A DNA stretch of 64,000 nt from Halorussus halophilus (lineage in GTDB: Archaea; Halobacteriota; Halobacteria; Halobacteriales; Haladaptataceae), in contig NZ_CP044523.1 of the NCBI RefSeq assembly GCF_008831545.1, positions 2,480,001 to 2,544,000 of the forward strand. Direction: 5' to 3'. The translations under genes and the position numbers were made by a program. Position 1 is the stretch's first letter. Each line of letters begins with the position of its first letter. The notes under the pieces are model-generated. The model made no database searches. It was not told the origin of the DNA and worked only from the letters and a program-made list of their open reading frames with translations. Below, one piece after another: positions 16,429-24,892 of this stretch.

Positions 16429-16444
16429 GAATTCTGTGGGACTG

Positions 16445-16888
16445 TTATCGCGCCAATCTCGCGGGCAGTAGTCGTCGATTCGGGAAGTGGTGTCGCCGAA
16501 TCGACTCGAACGTCGCACCGAGACCAGCGAGTGCCATCGCAATCGACGCCATGCCGAACGACGTGCGCCAGTTGAAGAAGACGCGCCGCGTGATGAGGTA
16601 CGTCTCGCCGTCCCGCTCGACGGCTATCTTCCCTTTCGCCTTGCGGGACCCTGGCAGTTCACCGGGGTCGCGGTAGACGAGTCGCTCGCCCTCGATGACG
16701 CGGGCGACTCGCCGCTGGTCCCGGTCGGAGAGATACTCGAACGCGACGAGTTCCTTCGTGTCGTCCGGAACCGTCTCGACCGTTCCGAGCGACTTCACCT
16801 CGTACTCGAACGCGCCGACTCCCGAGATGACTGCCCCCGTCAGGAGAAAGACACCCGCAAAGAACAGAAGCATGTGCCACGATTTCAT
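16445..16888 (-). CDS. Membrane-anchored haloarchaeal protein, member of a local paralogous set
   Basis: 147 aa. The N-terminal helix (MLLFFAGVFLLTGAVISGVGA) and a second hydrophobic segment (FGMASIAMALAGLG) enclose an extracytoplasmic domain: YLSDRDQRRVARVIEGERLVY, then IAVERDGETYLITRRVFF. The pattern L..(D/E)Q..V...I.G...V followed by V..DG..Y is shared with proteins at 17290, 23544 and 27493. Function unknown. Leaderless start: a CATATC block is centred 27 bp upstream of ATG 16888, and a truncated module B lies just beyond. Converges with dapE at 16 nt. Confidence 0.7.
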   Translation of the reverse strand: MKSWHMLLFFAGVFLLTGAVISGVGAFEYEVKSLGTVETVPDDTKELVAFEYLSDRDQRRVARVIEGERLVYRDPGELPGSRKAKGKIAVERDGETYLITRRVFFNWRTSFGMASIAMALAGLGATFESIRRHHFPNRRLLPARLAR

Positions 16889-16930
16889 AGCGGAGACGTG
16901 TATCGCTTGTCACATATCAGTTCCGTTGCC

Positions 16931-16950
16931 ACCTTTTTTTCTCGTTGAGT
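16931..16950 (+). repeat. Module B, truncated copy 4
   Basis: ACCTTTTTTTCTCGTTGAGT matches the start of module B, but no stem or GATGAAAA end follows. It lies 15 bp upstream of the predicted TATA of the 16445 gene. Confidence 0.5.
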
Positions 16951-17006
16951 GGTATCGTGCTCGAAGACAAATCACATCTTCCGAGCAGTTCAGACCACTG
17001 CCAAAA

Positions 17007-17228
17007 TCAGCCGAAGAACACGTCTACCACGTCACTCCCGCGGTTTCCGACGTCGCGGTACAGTTCCGAGTAGCCGCAGTTGTCGCAGGAGACGACCGTG
17101 AACTTCTTCGTCTGGATGTCGAACATCTTGCTGAGACCACTGCCGGTCGTCGAGATTTCGTCGGTGCTGGCGCTCTGGTGGCCGCACTTCTCGCAACCGA
17201 AGCTGTCGTCGGGGTGGTCAGAACTCAT
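17007..17228 (-). CDS. Zn-ribbon nucleic-acid-binding protein (zinc_ribbon_13 type)
   Basis: 73-aa protein with CEKCGH and CDNCGY as the two zinc knuckles, separated by TTGSGLSKMFDIQTKKFTVVS and ending YRDVGNRGSDVVDVFFG. This order, including the GGLSKIFDVQ-like middle and the F-L-F-G ending, is that of the small COG3478-type predicted nucleic-acid-binding proteins found in bacteria and archaea. ATG 17228 was chosen because it places the first Cys pair at residue 12. Function unproven. Confidence 0.82.
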   Translation of the reverse strand: MSSDHPDDSFGCEKCGHQSASTDEISTTGSGLSKMFDIQTKKFTVVSCDNCGYSELYRDVGNRGSDVVDVFFG

Positions 17229-17289
17229 ACATGAGTCGTGTCGTTCAGATAGTAAGTACTTTGTCGCTGTCGGAGCGATGGTTGACGGG

Positions 17290-17715
17290 TCAGCAGTGTT
17301 CCCACTGCACCGCTTTCCCGACGAAACACAGTCCGAGGAGGGCGAACCCACCAGACGCCGCGGCGAACTTCGTCTCGTAGTTGAAGAAGAGGTTCTCTTC
17401 GACCAGATAGCGATTTCCGTCTCGCCTGACGACGAAGTCGCCTTGATGGACGCCGGTCGGCTTGTTCCCCGGCGCTCTGAAGACGAGTCTGTCGCCTGCG
17501 ATTGCGCTATCGACGATTCGCTGGTCGCGCGGGTCCAGTTTGTCGTACTGAAAGGACCGAACCTCGGAGGTCCCGAACCCGTTCAACTCGTGGGGAGTGT
17601 AGTCGATGGGTCCCGACGCGACGACTTCGTATTCTAACGCTCCGATGCCAGTGGCGAACGTCGCGAAGAACAGCATGACGCCGACGTAGAAGGTGAGGAA
17701 GCTACTCCAGTTCAC
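17290..17715 (-). CDS. Membrane-anchored haloarchaeal protein, paralogue of the 16445 gene
   Basis: 141 aa. N-terminal helix FYVGVMLFFATFATGIGALEY, then YDKLDPRDQRIVDSAIAGDRLVFRAPG and FVVRRDGNRYLVEENLFFNYETKF, then a final hydrophobic segment (GGFALLGLCFVG). It aligns along its whole length with the protein at 16445 despite low identity, suggesting an old tandem duplication with the zinc-ribbon gene between. Function unknown; the domain probably faces the outside. Confidence 0.7.
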   Translation of the reverse strand: MNWSSFLTFYVGVMLFFATFATGIGALEYEVVASGPIDYTPHELNGFGTSEVRSFQYDKLDPRDQRIVDSAIAGDRLVFRAPGNKPTGVHQGDFVVRRDGNRYLVEENLFFNYETKFAAASGGFALLGLCFVGKAVQWEHC

Positions 17716-17855
17716 ACGCCGAGCGTGGTCCCGTTCTGGTATTTGAATGTACGTGACGTTCTGAACTGCGTACGGCTCCGTTCAGGTGGCAGAGCGAGTC
17801 GAATCCCTGAAATAGCAGATAGTTTATGTAGTGGTGGCAGACAACATGTCGTTCG

Positions 17856-19001
17856 ATGAATGTGGTAGCAACGGTTCGTCCAATCGTCCTGTTCTACGGA
17901 CTCGTGTTGTTCGGCGGCTACGCTTGCGCTCGGCTGGCTGCCAGAAGTGCAGTACGTCATGAACCAGTAGCGGCGGCCACGAAACTCCGGCAACGAAATT
18001 TCTTTCTCGGTGCTCTCTTCGCGGTCGTGATGGTACTCGTCGGCGTCCCGACAGGGGTCTTGGCCATCTTAGCGCAGTTGACCGAGCAGATTCCAGTACT
18101 GGGTTCGACGGCAGTGCAGGACGTATTGTTCTACGCGAGCGTCGTGTTTGGCCCCGCCCTATTGGGGTATCTCACCGTCTCGCTGGCGATGCTCCCCGCG
18201 TGGCGTGAACTGAAAGACATCGAAGTTTCTGCGTGGTCGGGAGTACGAAATACGACGCGCGGATACGTCGCAACCGTGGCCCCGAAATTCGGTCTCTTCG
18301 TGTTGGGGATGACGCTGTCACCGGGTATCGCCGTCGTCGTTGGTACTGCTGTCGCATATACCATCTACGCGGTGAGTTCCCCGTGGGTGTTCGAACGCCT
18401 GAACGATAGTCGTCCGCTCGATGCCGACGAACGCGAACGACTCGGGGAGACTGCCGACCGCGACGTTCCAATCCGCGTCGTGAACGCGAGTGACGTGAAA
18501 GAGAGTCAAGGGTTTGCCGTCGGCGTCGTTCCGGGCTTCAGACGCGTCTATCTCACCGATTTTCTCCTCGACGAACTCACCGCCACAGAAGTTAGAGCAG
18601 TCACCGAACACGAGTTCGCTCACTTTCATCGTGGACATCTCCTCGTCCGGATGGTCGTCTCTGGACTCCTCGTGGTCGGAATCGCCGCAACGATTGCGGA
18701 AGCATCCGCTTGGAGTCTCTTCCTAGCGGTCGTGGTCGGTATCCCCTATTGGTTGGCTCTCGCCGCGGCCTCGCGGTGGACAGAGTACGACGCAGACCGG
18801 CAAGCCGCAACGGCCGAGAGTGCGACTGCGATGGCCGGGGCACTCGACGCGCTGGGCGAACACAACCTGCTCCGACGAGAACACAACGTCCTCGATGCAC
18901 TGCTGGAGACTCACCCGTCCATCGAACGGCGGACGGCGAGACTAGGGGCAGATGAGAACAACTCGACTTCCCAGACAGAGACGACCGACTCGCCTGTCTA
19001 A
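17856..19001 (+). CDS. M48-family membrane metalloprotease (HtpX/Ste24-like)
   Basis: 381 aa, with at least five hydrophobic helices (such as VLFYGLVLFGGYACARLA and LVGVPTGVLAILAQL). The zinc motif is HEFAH in TEHEFAHFHRGH, and the third ligand Glu lies in WTEYDADRQA. M48 enzymes degrade misfolded membrane proteins or process CAAX-like substrates. A paralogue of 516 aa is encoded at 41572. ATG 17856 starts just before the first helix. It converges with purB at 45 nt. Confidence 0.88.
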   Translation: MNVVATVRPIVLFYGLVLFGGYACARLAARSAVRHEPVAAATKLRQRNFFLGALFAVVMVLVGVPTGVLAILAQLTEQIPVLGSTAVQDVLFYASVVFGPALLGYLTVSLAMLPAWRELKDIEVSAWSGVRNTTRGYVATVAPKFGLFVLGMTLSPGIAVVVGTAVAYTIYAVSSPWVFERLNDSRPLDADERERLGETADRDVPIRVVNASDVKESQGFAVGVVPGFRRVYLTDFLLDELTATEVRAVTEHEFAHFHRGHLLVRMVVSGLLVVGIAATIAEASAWSLFLAVVVGIPYWLALAAASRWTEYDADRQAATAESATAMAGALDALGEHNLLRREHNVLDALLETHPSIERRTARLGADENNSTSQTETTDSPV

Positions 19002-19046
19002 CCACGGTTTCTACGGCTTCCAGACGGGAGAATCACGGTCGAAGAT

Positions 19047-20429
19047 TCAGTCGAAGTCTTCAGCCATCTCCCCAGCAACCCCCGTATACCCCGCTGGCGT
19101 CAGCGCCAGCAACTCCTCGCGGGTCTCGTCGTCTACGTCGAGTTGCTCGAACAACGCCCGGAAATCCTCCAACGTCACCCGCCGTCCGCGGGTCAACTCC
19201 TTCACTTGCTCGTAGGCATCGTCGTGGCCTTCACGTCGGAGAATCGTCTGGACGGCTTCTCCGATAATCTCCGGCGTGGCTTCCAACTCGTCGCGCATGA
19301 CTTGCTCGTTCGGGACGACCTTCGAGAGACCCGCCTGTAGCTTGACGTAGCCCAGCAGGCAGTAGGCGAACGCTGCACCAATGTTACGCTTGACAGTCGA
19401 GTCCGAGAGGTCCCGCTGGAGTCGCGAGGAGGTGACGTAGTCGCCCAAGAACACGAGGTCCGAGTTCGCCTTCGAGAGGTTGCCTTCGCTGTTCTCGAAG
19501 TCGATAGGGTTGACTTTGTGGGGCATCGTGGAGGAACCGGTCTCGCCCTCGGTGGCCTCCTGTCCGAGGTACTTGTCGCTAACGTAGCGCCACGCGTCCC
19601 TGTCGAGGTCGAGGAGGACGTTGTTCGCCCCGCGAAGCGCGTCGAACAGTTCTGCGAGGTCGTCACAGGGGTTGACCTGCGTCGTCGCCGGTGCCTGCTC
19701 CAAGCCGAGTTGGCCTTCCACGAACTCGCGGGCGAAGGCGGGCCACTCGACTTCCGGGTAGGCGACGTGGTGGGCGGCGTAGGTTCCGGAAGCACCAGCC
19801 AATTTACCCTGCAAGCCGTCACGAGCGTCTTTCACTCGCCCAATAGCCCGACCGAGTCGGGCGGCGAAGACAGCCATCTCCTTGCCGAACGTGGTGGGGG
19901 TCGCGGGTTGGCCGTGGGTACGCGCCAACATCGGCACGTCGGCGTACTCGCTGGCGAGGTCGGTAAGGGAGTCTCGAACTTCTCGGAGTTCTGGCAGGAG
20001 AACGTCCTCTGTCGCGCCCTTCACGAGCAGGCGATACGAGAGGTTGTTCACGTCCTCACTGGTCAGTGCGAAGTGAATCCACGCGGAGGCCGCTTCGAGG
20101 CCTTCTGGAAGAGCATCGCGGATGAAGTACTCGACTGCCTTCACGTCGTGGTTGGTCGCGGAGTACTCTTTGTAGCCTTCCGTCTCGATTTGCTTGACGA
20201 CTTGTGCGTCCTCCTCGTCGAACTCCTCGTAGAGAGTTCGCAGGAACTGCTCGTCGTCTGCGTCCAGTTGGAGGGGTGTCGCGTCCAACTCTGCGAGTGC
20301 AATCAGGTACTCGACTTCGACCTGCACGCGAGCGCGCATGAGTGCGGCCTCGCTCGCGTAGTCGCGGAGCGGTTCGGTGCGACCGGCGTACCGGCCGTCC
20401 AGCGGCGAGACGGCGTACAGCGAATTCAT
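19047..20429 (-). CDS. purB: Adenylosuccinate lyase
   Basis: 460-aa member of the fumarase/aspartase superfamily. The signature loop GSSTMPHKVNPIDFENSEGN carries the catalytic Ser; ARTHGQPATPTTFGKE and TSEDVNNLSY are the other two conserved regions. It acts twice in purine synthesis: SAICAR to AICAR, and adenylosuccinate to AMP. The start MNSLYAVSPLDGRYAG is canonical; upstream codons to 20480 read as untranslated. It is divergent from the PurN-PurH fusion, so the two purine genes may share regulation across the 167-bp gap. Confidence 0.96.
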   Translation of the reverse strand: MNSLYAVSPLDGRYAGRTEPLRDYASEAALMRARVQVEVEYLIALAELDATPLQLDADDEQFLRTLYEEFDEEDAQVVKQIETEGYKEYSATNHDVKAVEYFIRDALPEGLEAASAWIHFALTSEDVNNLSYRLLVKGATEDVLLPELREVRDSLTDLASEYADVPMLARTHGQPATPTTFGKEMAVFAARLGRAIGRVKDARDGLQGKLAGASGTYAAHHVAYPEVEWPAFAREFVEGQLGLEQAPATTQVNPCDDLAELFDALRGANNVLLDLDRDAWRYVSDKYLGQEATEGETGSSTMPHKVNPIDFENSEGNLSKANSDLVFLGDYVTSSRLQRDLSDSTVKRNIGAAFAYCLLGYVKLQAGLSKVVPNEQVMRDELEATPEIIGEAVQTILRREGHDDAYEQVKELTRGRRVTLEDFRALFEQLDVDDETREELLALTPAGYTGVAGEMAEDFD

Positions 20430-20596
20430 GCCCGACACTGCCGGGGCGCGAGGCAAAAGCGTGTCGGTCGAAGGTGGCACAGTCGTGCATACTCAGGCTC
20501 CCAAGACAAGAATAGAGCTCAATTTTAAGCATGTTTTTGCACACTTCTTCGTCTGCAACCGCAACGCCTTTCCTTCGCGCCGACGCGCTTTCGATC

Positions 20597-22183
20597 ATGA
20601 CCCGAATCGCTGGACTGGCGAGCAATCGCGGTCGGAACCTGCTGAACGTCGCCGACCGCGCTCCGGGCGGCGCAGAACTCGGAGTCGTGCTGAGCAACGA
20701 CGCAGACGCGCCCGTTCTGGACGACGCCGAGGAGCGCGGAATCCCGACGGAAGTTGTCGAGCGCAAGGACGGCGAAGACCGAGCGAGTCACGAGCGTCGT
20801 ATTTTGGACGCGCTCGAAGAGTACGACTTCGACCTCGTCTGCCTCGACGGCTACATGCGCGTGCTGACCGACGAATTCTTAGACGGCGCACCGCTGACGC
20901 TGAACGTCCATCCCTCCTTACTCCCCGCATTCCCCGGCATGGACGCCCACGAGCAGGTCGTCGATGCGGGCGTGAAGACCACCGGTTGCACTGTCCACGT
21001 CGTCACCGAAGAGGTCGATGCCGGACCAATCGTAACCCAAGAGCCGATTCCAGTGTACGAGGGCGACGACGAGAGCGACCTGAAAGAGCGCGTCCTCTAC
21101 GAGGGCGAGTTCAAGGCGTATCCGCGCGCCGTGAAGTGGTTCGCGGAGGGCAAGTTGGAGGTAGACGGAGAGACAGTCCGAGTCGAAGGTGACGAGGACG
21201 GCCAGTTCCCCGCACGACAGGTGCAGACCAGTGACCGCGCCTCGGACCTGCGATACGGTGAGAACCCGCATCAGGACGCCGCGCTGTACGCCGACGCGAC
21301 CTGCGAGGAGGCCAGCGTCGTCGGCGCGCCACAACTCAACGAGGGCGCGAAGGGGATGGGCTACAACAACTACAACGACGCCGACGCCGCGCTGAATCTG
21401 GTCAAGGAGTTCGACCGCCCGGCCGCAGCGGTCATCAAGCACACCAACCCCGCTGGCTGTGCGACCGCAGAGTCTCTCTCACAGGCCTACGCAGACGCGC
21501 TCTCGACGGACGCCAAGAGCGCCTTCGGCGGCATCGTCGCCCTGAATCGGGAGTGCGACGAGGCAACCGCCGAGCAGATAATCGACTCGTTCAAAGAGGT
21601 CGTCGTCGCGCCGGGCTACACTGACGACGCGCTGGCGACGCTCCGGGAGAAGAAGAACCTGCGCGTGCTGGACGTGGGAAGCGAGGAGGACTTCGGCGAG
21701 GTTTCGGAGCAGACCACCGAGAAGGACCTCGTCGGTGGCCACCTCGTCCAAGAGCGCGACCTGCAAGCACCGACCCGCGAGGACCTCGAAGTCGCCACCG
21801 AGAAGGAGCCAACCGACGCCCAAATCGAATCGCTCCTCTTCGCGTGGCAGACCATCAAACACGTCAAGTCGAACGCGATTCTGTTCGCCGACGGAACCGA
21901 GACGGTCGGCGTCGGCGCGGGACAGGTCAGTCGCGTGGACGCCGTCGAAATCGCGAAGATGAAAGCCGAGAAGGACGCCGACGGCAAGTCCGCAGAGGGC
22001 GCAGTCATGGCGAGCGACGCTTTCTTCCCGTTCCCGGACGGCATCGAGGCCGCGGCAGAAGCCGGTATCGAGGCCGTAATTCAGCCCGGCGGGTCGGTCA
22101 ACGACGACGACGTAATCGAGGCCGCCGAGGAACACGACATGGCGATGGTGTTCACTGGTCAGCGTTGCTTTAGACACGACTGA
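20597..22183 (+). CDS. purH: PurN-PurH fusion: GAR formyltransferase plus AICAR formyltransferase
   Basis: 528 aa with two domains. Residues 1 to about 190 are a PurN-like GAR transformylase (LNVHPSLLPAFPG with the catalytic His, TVHVVTEEVDAGPIV with the Asp). Residues about 215-528 are the AICAR transformylase half of PurH (RYGENPHQDAALY, KHTNPAGCA with the Lys-His pair, FPFPDGIEAAAEAG, VIQPGGSVND). The IMP cyclohydrolase (MGS-like) domain that precedes AICARFT in bacterial PurH is absent, so cyclisation must be done by a separate PurO-type enzyme. ATG 20597 (MTRIAGLASNRG) is the PurN-type start. The fusion is known in haloarchaea; the symbol is provisional. Confidence 0.92.
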   Translation: MTRIAGLASNRGRNLLNVADRAPGGAELGVVLSNDADAPVLDDAEERGIPTEVVERKDGEDRASHERRILDALEEYDFDLVCLDGYMRVLTDEFLDGAPLTLNVHPSLLPAFPGMDAHEQVVDAGVKTTGCTVHVVTEEVDAGPIVTQEPIPVYEGDDESDLKERVLYEGEFKAYPRAVKWFAEGKLEVDGETVRVEGDEDGQFPARQVQTSDRASDLRYGENPHQDAALYADATCEEASVVGAPQLNEGAKGMGYNNYNDADAALNLVKEFDRPAAAVIKHTNPAGCATAESLSQAYADALSTDAKSAFGGIVALNRECDEATAEQIIDSFKEVVVAPGYTDDALATLREKKNLRVLDVGSEEDFGEVSEQTTEKDLVGGHLVQERDLQAPTREDLEVATEKEPTDAQIESLLFAWQTIKHVKSNAILFADGTETVGVGAGQVSRVDAVEIAKMKAEKDADGKSAEGAVMASDAFFPFPDGIEAAAEAGIEAVIQPGGSVNDDDVIEAAEEHDMAMVFTGQRCFRHD

Positions 22184-22267
22184 GCGTGGGGCAGTAACGC
22201 TACTGCGAATTTTCCACCCTGCCGCAGGCCCGAAGTATATGAGCATCAACCACGAACTGCCGAGTAG

Positions 22268-22924
22268 ATGTTCGAGTGGTTGACGCAGGCGGCGCTCGAC
22301 TTCGTCCACCAGTACGGCTACGCCGCGCTGTTCGTCTTCATCATCCTCGAAACCGCGTGGATAATCCACTTCGTGCCGAGCGAGATTATCATTCCTGCCA
22401 CTGCGGTCTTTCTCGTGGACGACCCCGCGTCGTTCGCCTTCTTCGTCGGCGTCATGACAGTCGGCGCGATACTCGGCAGTCTGGTCGCCTACTACCTGTT
22501 TGGGGTCAGCGGCGAAGAGTTCCTGCGCGAGTACGGCCACATCGTCAAACTGCCCGAATCCGAAATCGAGCGCAGTCAGGCGTGGTTCCAACGGTGGGGC
22601 GAGGGCCTGATGTTCTGGGGTCGCGTCGTTCCCGTGGTTCGGACGCCGATTTCGATTCCCGCCGGGTTCGCGCGGATGCACCTCGGAAAGTTCACCCTCT
22701 ACTCCGCGGGCGGTTGGCTCGTCTACAACGCCGCGCTCGTCTGGTTGGTGTACGGCAACGCTGACGAGAAAGCACCCATCGACATGGTCGTCGCATGGCT
22801 AGCCGACGCGACAGCGGCCTACGGAACTGGCGTAGTTGCGGGGGTCGGAGTGGTCGCGCTGGCCGCGTTCGGGGTCGGCTGGTGGAAGCTGACCCGCGGA
22901 GAGGTCTCGAATCCGGTGTCGTAG
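22268..22924 (+). CDS. DedA-family membrane protein
   Basis: 218 aa. Typical DedA features: a re-entrant segment with an acidic and proline signature (FVPSEIIIPATAVF), AILGSLVAYYLFG, and the motif GRVVPVVRTPISIPAGFARM with the conserved arginines, followed by helices to the C-terminus. DedA proteins handle lipid-carrier or phospholipid flipping and proton-dependent homeostasis. Promoter: AAGTATATGAG about 33 bp before ATG 22268. Separate unit from purH (84-bp gap). Confidence 0.9.
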   Translation: MFEWLTQAALDFVHQYGYAALFVFIILETAWIIHFVPSEIIIPATAVFLVDDPASFAFFVGVMTVGAILGSLVAYYLFGVSGEEFLREYGHIVKLPESEIERSQAWFQRWGEGLMFWGRVVPVVRTPISIPAGFARMHLGKFTLYSAGGWLVYNAALVWLVYGNADEKAPIDMVVAWLADATAAYGTGVVAGVGVVALAAFGVGWWKLTRGEVSNPVS

Positions 22925-23026
22925 GCGACGATTCGGTACTATTCAATTTGACCAATCAAAAACTGCGTATCCGAACACAACCCCGTGGAGACGGATTGAA
23001 GTATTCGCCCCAACTACTCCCAGGCA

Positions 23027-23539
23027 ATGGGACTGCTAGGCGACTCGAAGGTCAAGGCGATGCTCGTGGGACTGCTCCTCACGATATTCGCACTCGTCGG
23101 CGTCAGTCTGCTCGGTATGCTGGCTGCGCTCTCCGCGCTCGGGTCGGCGACGGGCGGGACGCCGCTCGCCTTCGTCCTGCTCAGTGCCGCCGCACCGTAC
23201 ATCGTCATCGACGTGTTGCTCGGACTCGTCGTGGCGGGACTCCTAGTCGGCCTCTCCGTCGCCATCGCACAGCAGGCGTCGATGCCCCGCAACGACCGAC
23301 TGGCGCGGATGGCCCGCAAGGTCGAGAACTACTACCCTGAAGCTAAATCCGTCGGCCTCTCCGAGCGCGTCGAACCGACCACTGAGGACCGCATCGACCA
23401 ACTGAAACAGCGCTACGTCGAGGGCGAAATCGGCGAAGCGGAGTACGAACGGCGGTTGCAGGAGTTGATGGACGACGAGGGCGTGAGCGACGAGCGCGTC
23501 CGCCGCGAGCAACGGCAGTTCGACAAGCAGTTCGAGTGA
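23027..23539 (+). CDS. Membrane protein with C-terminal SHOCT domain
   Basis: 170 aa. Two hydrophobic helices (LVGLLLTIFALVGVSLLGML and IVIDVLLGLVVAGLLVGLSV), then a cytosolic linker and a SHOCT motif (DRIDQLKQRYVEGEIGEAEY, ERRLQELMDDE). The motif is a short oligomerisation/binding helix pair common in archaeal and bacterial membrane proteins. A very acidic/basic coiled tail follows. Function unknown. It ends 4 nt from the convergent lipoprotein gene. Confidence 0.8.
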   Translation: MGLLGDSKVKAMLVGLLLTIFALVGVSLLGMLAALSALGSATGGTPLAFVLLSAAAPYIVIDVLLGLVVAGLLVGLSVAIAQQASMPRNDRLARMARKVENYYPEAKSVGLSERVEPTTEDRIDQLKQRYVEGEIGEAEYERRLQELMDDEGVSDERVRREQRQFDKQFE

Positions 23540-23543
23540 GATT

Positions 23544-23969
23544 CTAACAGCAGGGGTTCGCGTCCCCCTCTGGCGGGTCTGCCGACCCCGCAAAGACCAT
23601 GTCTTCGATTCGTACGTAGAGCAGGTAGTACTCACCCTCGTAGCGGAGAGACGACGATTCTGGAGTCACGCGGTCCGCGAACGAGCTAAGTGCCTCGGTC
23701 GATTCGGTGTCGTCACGCATGCACGCTCGGGCGACACCTTCCTCGACGGCCGTCCGAACCAGTGACTGCTCCTGTGCTGGCAGCTGCGAGAACTCGATAC
23801 TCGTCGCTTCCTCGGGAACTGAGTTCGCAGTTTCAGTGGCGAGTACCCCGTCGTGCGGCATGTTCGCTCCGACGAACGGGATACCGCCACAGCCACCGGT
23901 ACAGCCAGCGAGCGACACTGCACCAGTCGTCGCCCCCGAAGTCAGGAGTTGACGGCGAGTGAGTTTCAT
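23544..23969 (-). CDS. Tat-exported lipoprotein, divergent member of the local paralogous set
   Basis: 141 aa. Tat signal LTRRQLLTSGATTG and lipobox SLAGC give a membrane-anchored exported protein. The mature part has FSQLPAQEQSLVRTAVEEG, then LRYEGEYYLLYVRIEDMVF, matching the (D/E)Q..V...I.G / DG.YY.V pattern of the proteins at 16445, 17290 and 27493. Four Cys (CGG, AC, and a terminal CC) could form disulfides. Its ATG overlaps the upstream lipoprotein stop by 4 nt. Confidence 0.72.
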   Translation of the reverse strand: MKLTRRQLLTSGATTGAVSLAGCTGGCGGIPFVGANMPHDGVLATETANSVPEEATSIEFSQLPAQEQSLVRTAVEEGVARACMRDDTESTEALSSFADRVTPESSSLRYEGEYYLLYVRIEDMVFAGSADPPEGDANPCC

Positions 23970-24832
23970 GTGGATTGGGTCACATCGACGGTCTGTTCCA
24001 GCGACGACGACCCCCAGTTCAGTTGCACAGTGAAGTCGTCCGCCCGCTCGGGATAGTACGGACTGAGCGTTCGCGTCGCCGTGACAGTCTCGTCTTTCGG
24101 CACATCGACGGTGACCTCAGGCGTGTCCGAAATGACCGTCGCACCGAGTTCCGCGAGGAAGGTCCCGTCTGCGTGACCGACGTTTTCCACTGTAAATTCC
24201 ACGTCGAAGACTGCCCCTCGTTCCACCTCGTCAGGGACCTCGAAGTTCCGGACCTCGAACGCTGGCGGGTTGGCGAGCGCGTCGAGGTGCGTCGAGTCGA
24301 ACGACCACCTTCGTTCGTCTCCCCCTCCGACTTCCCCGGTCCAGACGAGCGAGACGCCGTCGGCGTCGAGCGGGGCGGGGACGGCGAACGCAATCTGGAT
24401 ACCCGCCGGTTCGCTGTGTAGCGGTTCTAGCGGAGACCACACCTCCGTATCGACGGCTTCACCGTCGGCCACGACTGCAAACGCCTTCTCGACGGCGAAC
24501 CCTAAGAGATGGTCTCGTTCTCCGATAGACGCGTCGGCCACGACGAACTGAACGTCTGGCTCGTAGTAGGGGTCTTTGTGGGTACCGCGATGGACAATCG
24601 TTCGCCGAACGTCGAGCGAATGGACCGTGACGGACTCACTGGTAGGTGTGATGTTGCTCGTAGACTCCTCGTCGTCCTCGTTCGGGGACGTATCGTCGTC
24701 ACTCGTCGGTGTATCGTCACTGGTGGTTGGGTCGTTCGCTGTCGTCGGAGTGCCAACGGCCTCGGAGCCAAGACATCCCGAGAGCGAGAGGGCACTGCCA
24801 GCGAGGGAGGCGAGCAGGTGGCGGCGGTGCAT
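23966..24832 (-). CDS. Tat-exported lipoprotein with CARDB-like domain
   Basis: 288 aa. Signal MHRRHLLASLAGSALSLSGCLG: Tat-like with lipobox SLSGC. A Thr/Asp-rich linker (about residues 25-65) leads to a beta-rich extracellular part. The C-terminal 100 residues (EVRNFEVPDEVERGAVFDVEF, TVENVGHADGTF, VTVDVPKDETVTATR) look like a CARDB/Ig-like adhesion module. Operon with the following lipoprotein (4-nt overlap). Probably surface-exposed; the ligand is unknown. Confidence 0.75.
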   Translation of the reverse strand: MHRRHLLASLAGSALSLSGCLGSEAVGTPTTANDPTTSDDTPTSDDDTSPNEDDEESTSNITPTSESVTVHSLDVRRTIVHRGTHKDPYYEPDVQFVVADASIGERDHLLGFAVEKAFAVVADGEAVDTEVWSPLEPLHSEPAGIQIAFAVPAPLDADGVSLVWTGEVGGGDERRWSFDSTHLDALANPPAFEVRNFEVPDEVERGAVFDVEFTVENVGHADGTFLAELGATVISDTPEVTVDVPKDETVTATRTLSPYYPERADDFTVQLNWGSSSLEQTVDVTQST

Positions 24833-24892
24833 ACCCTAGCTGGAAGCCCGCCGAGTAAATGTTTTCAGGAGACTGAAATAGCCGTTTCACCG

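Noticed and set aside
24509-24892. N-terminal extension of the FolC-FolP frame
   Set aside because: It runs antisense through the lipoprotein gene and has shadow-type composition.
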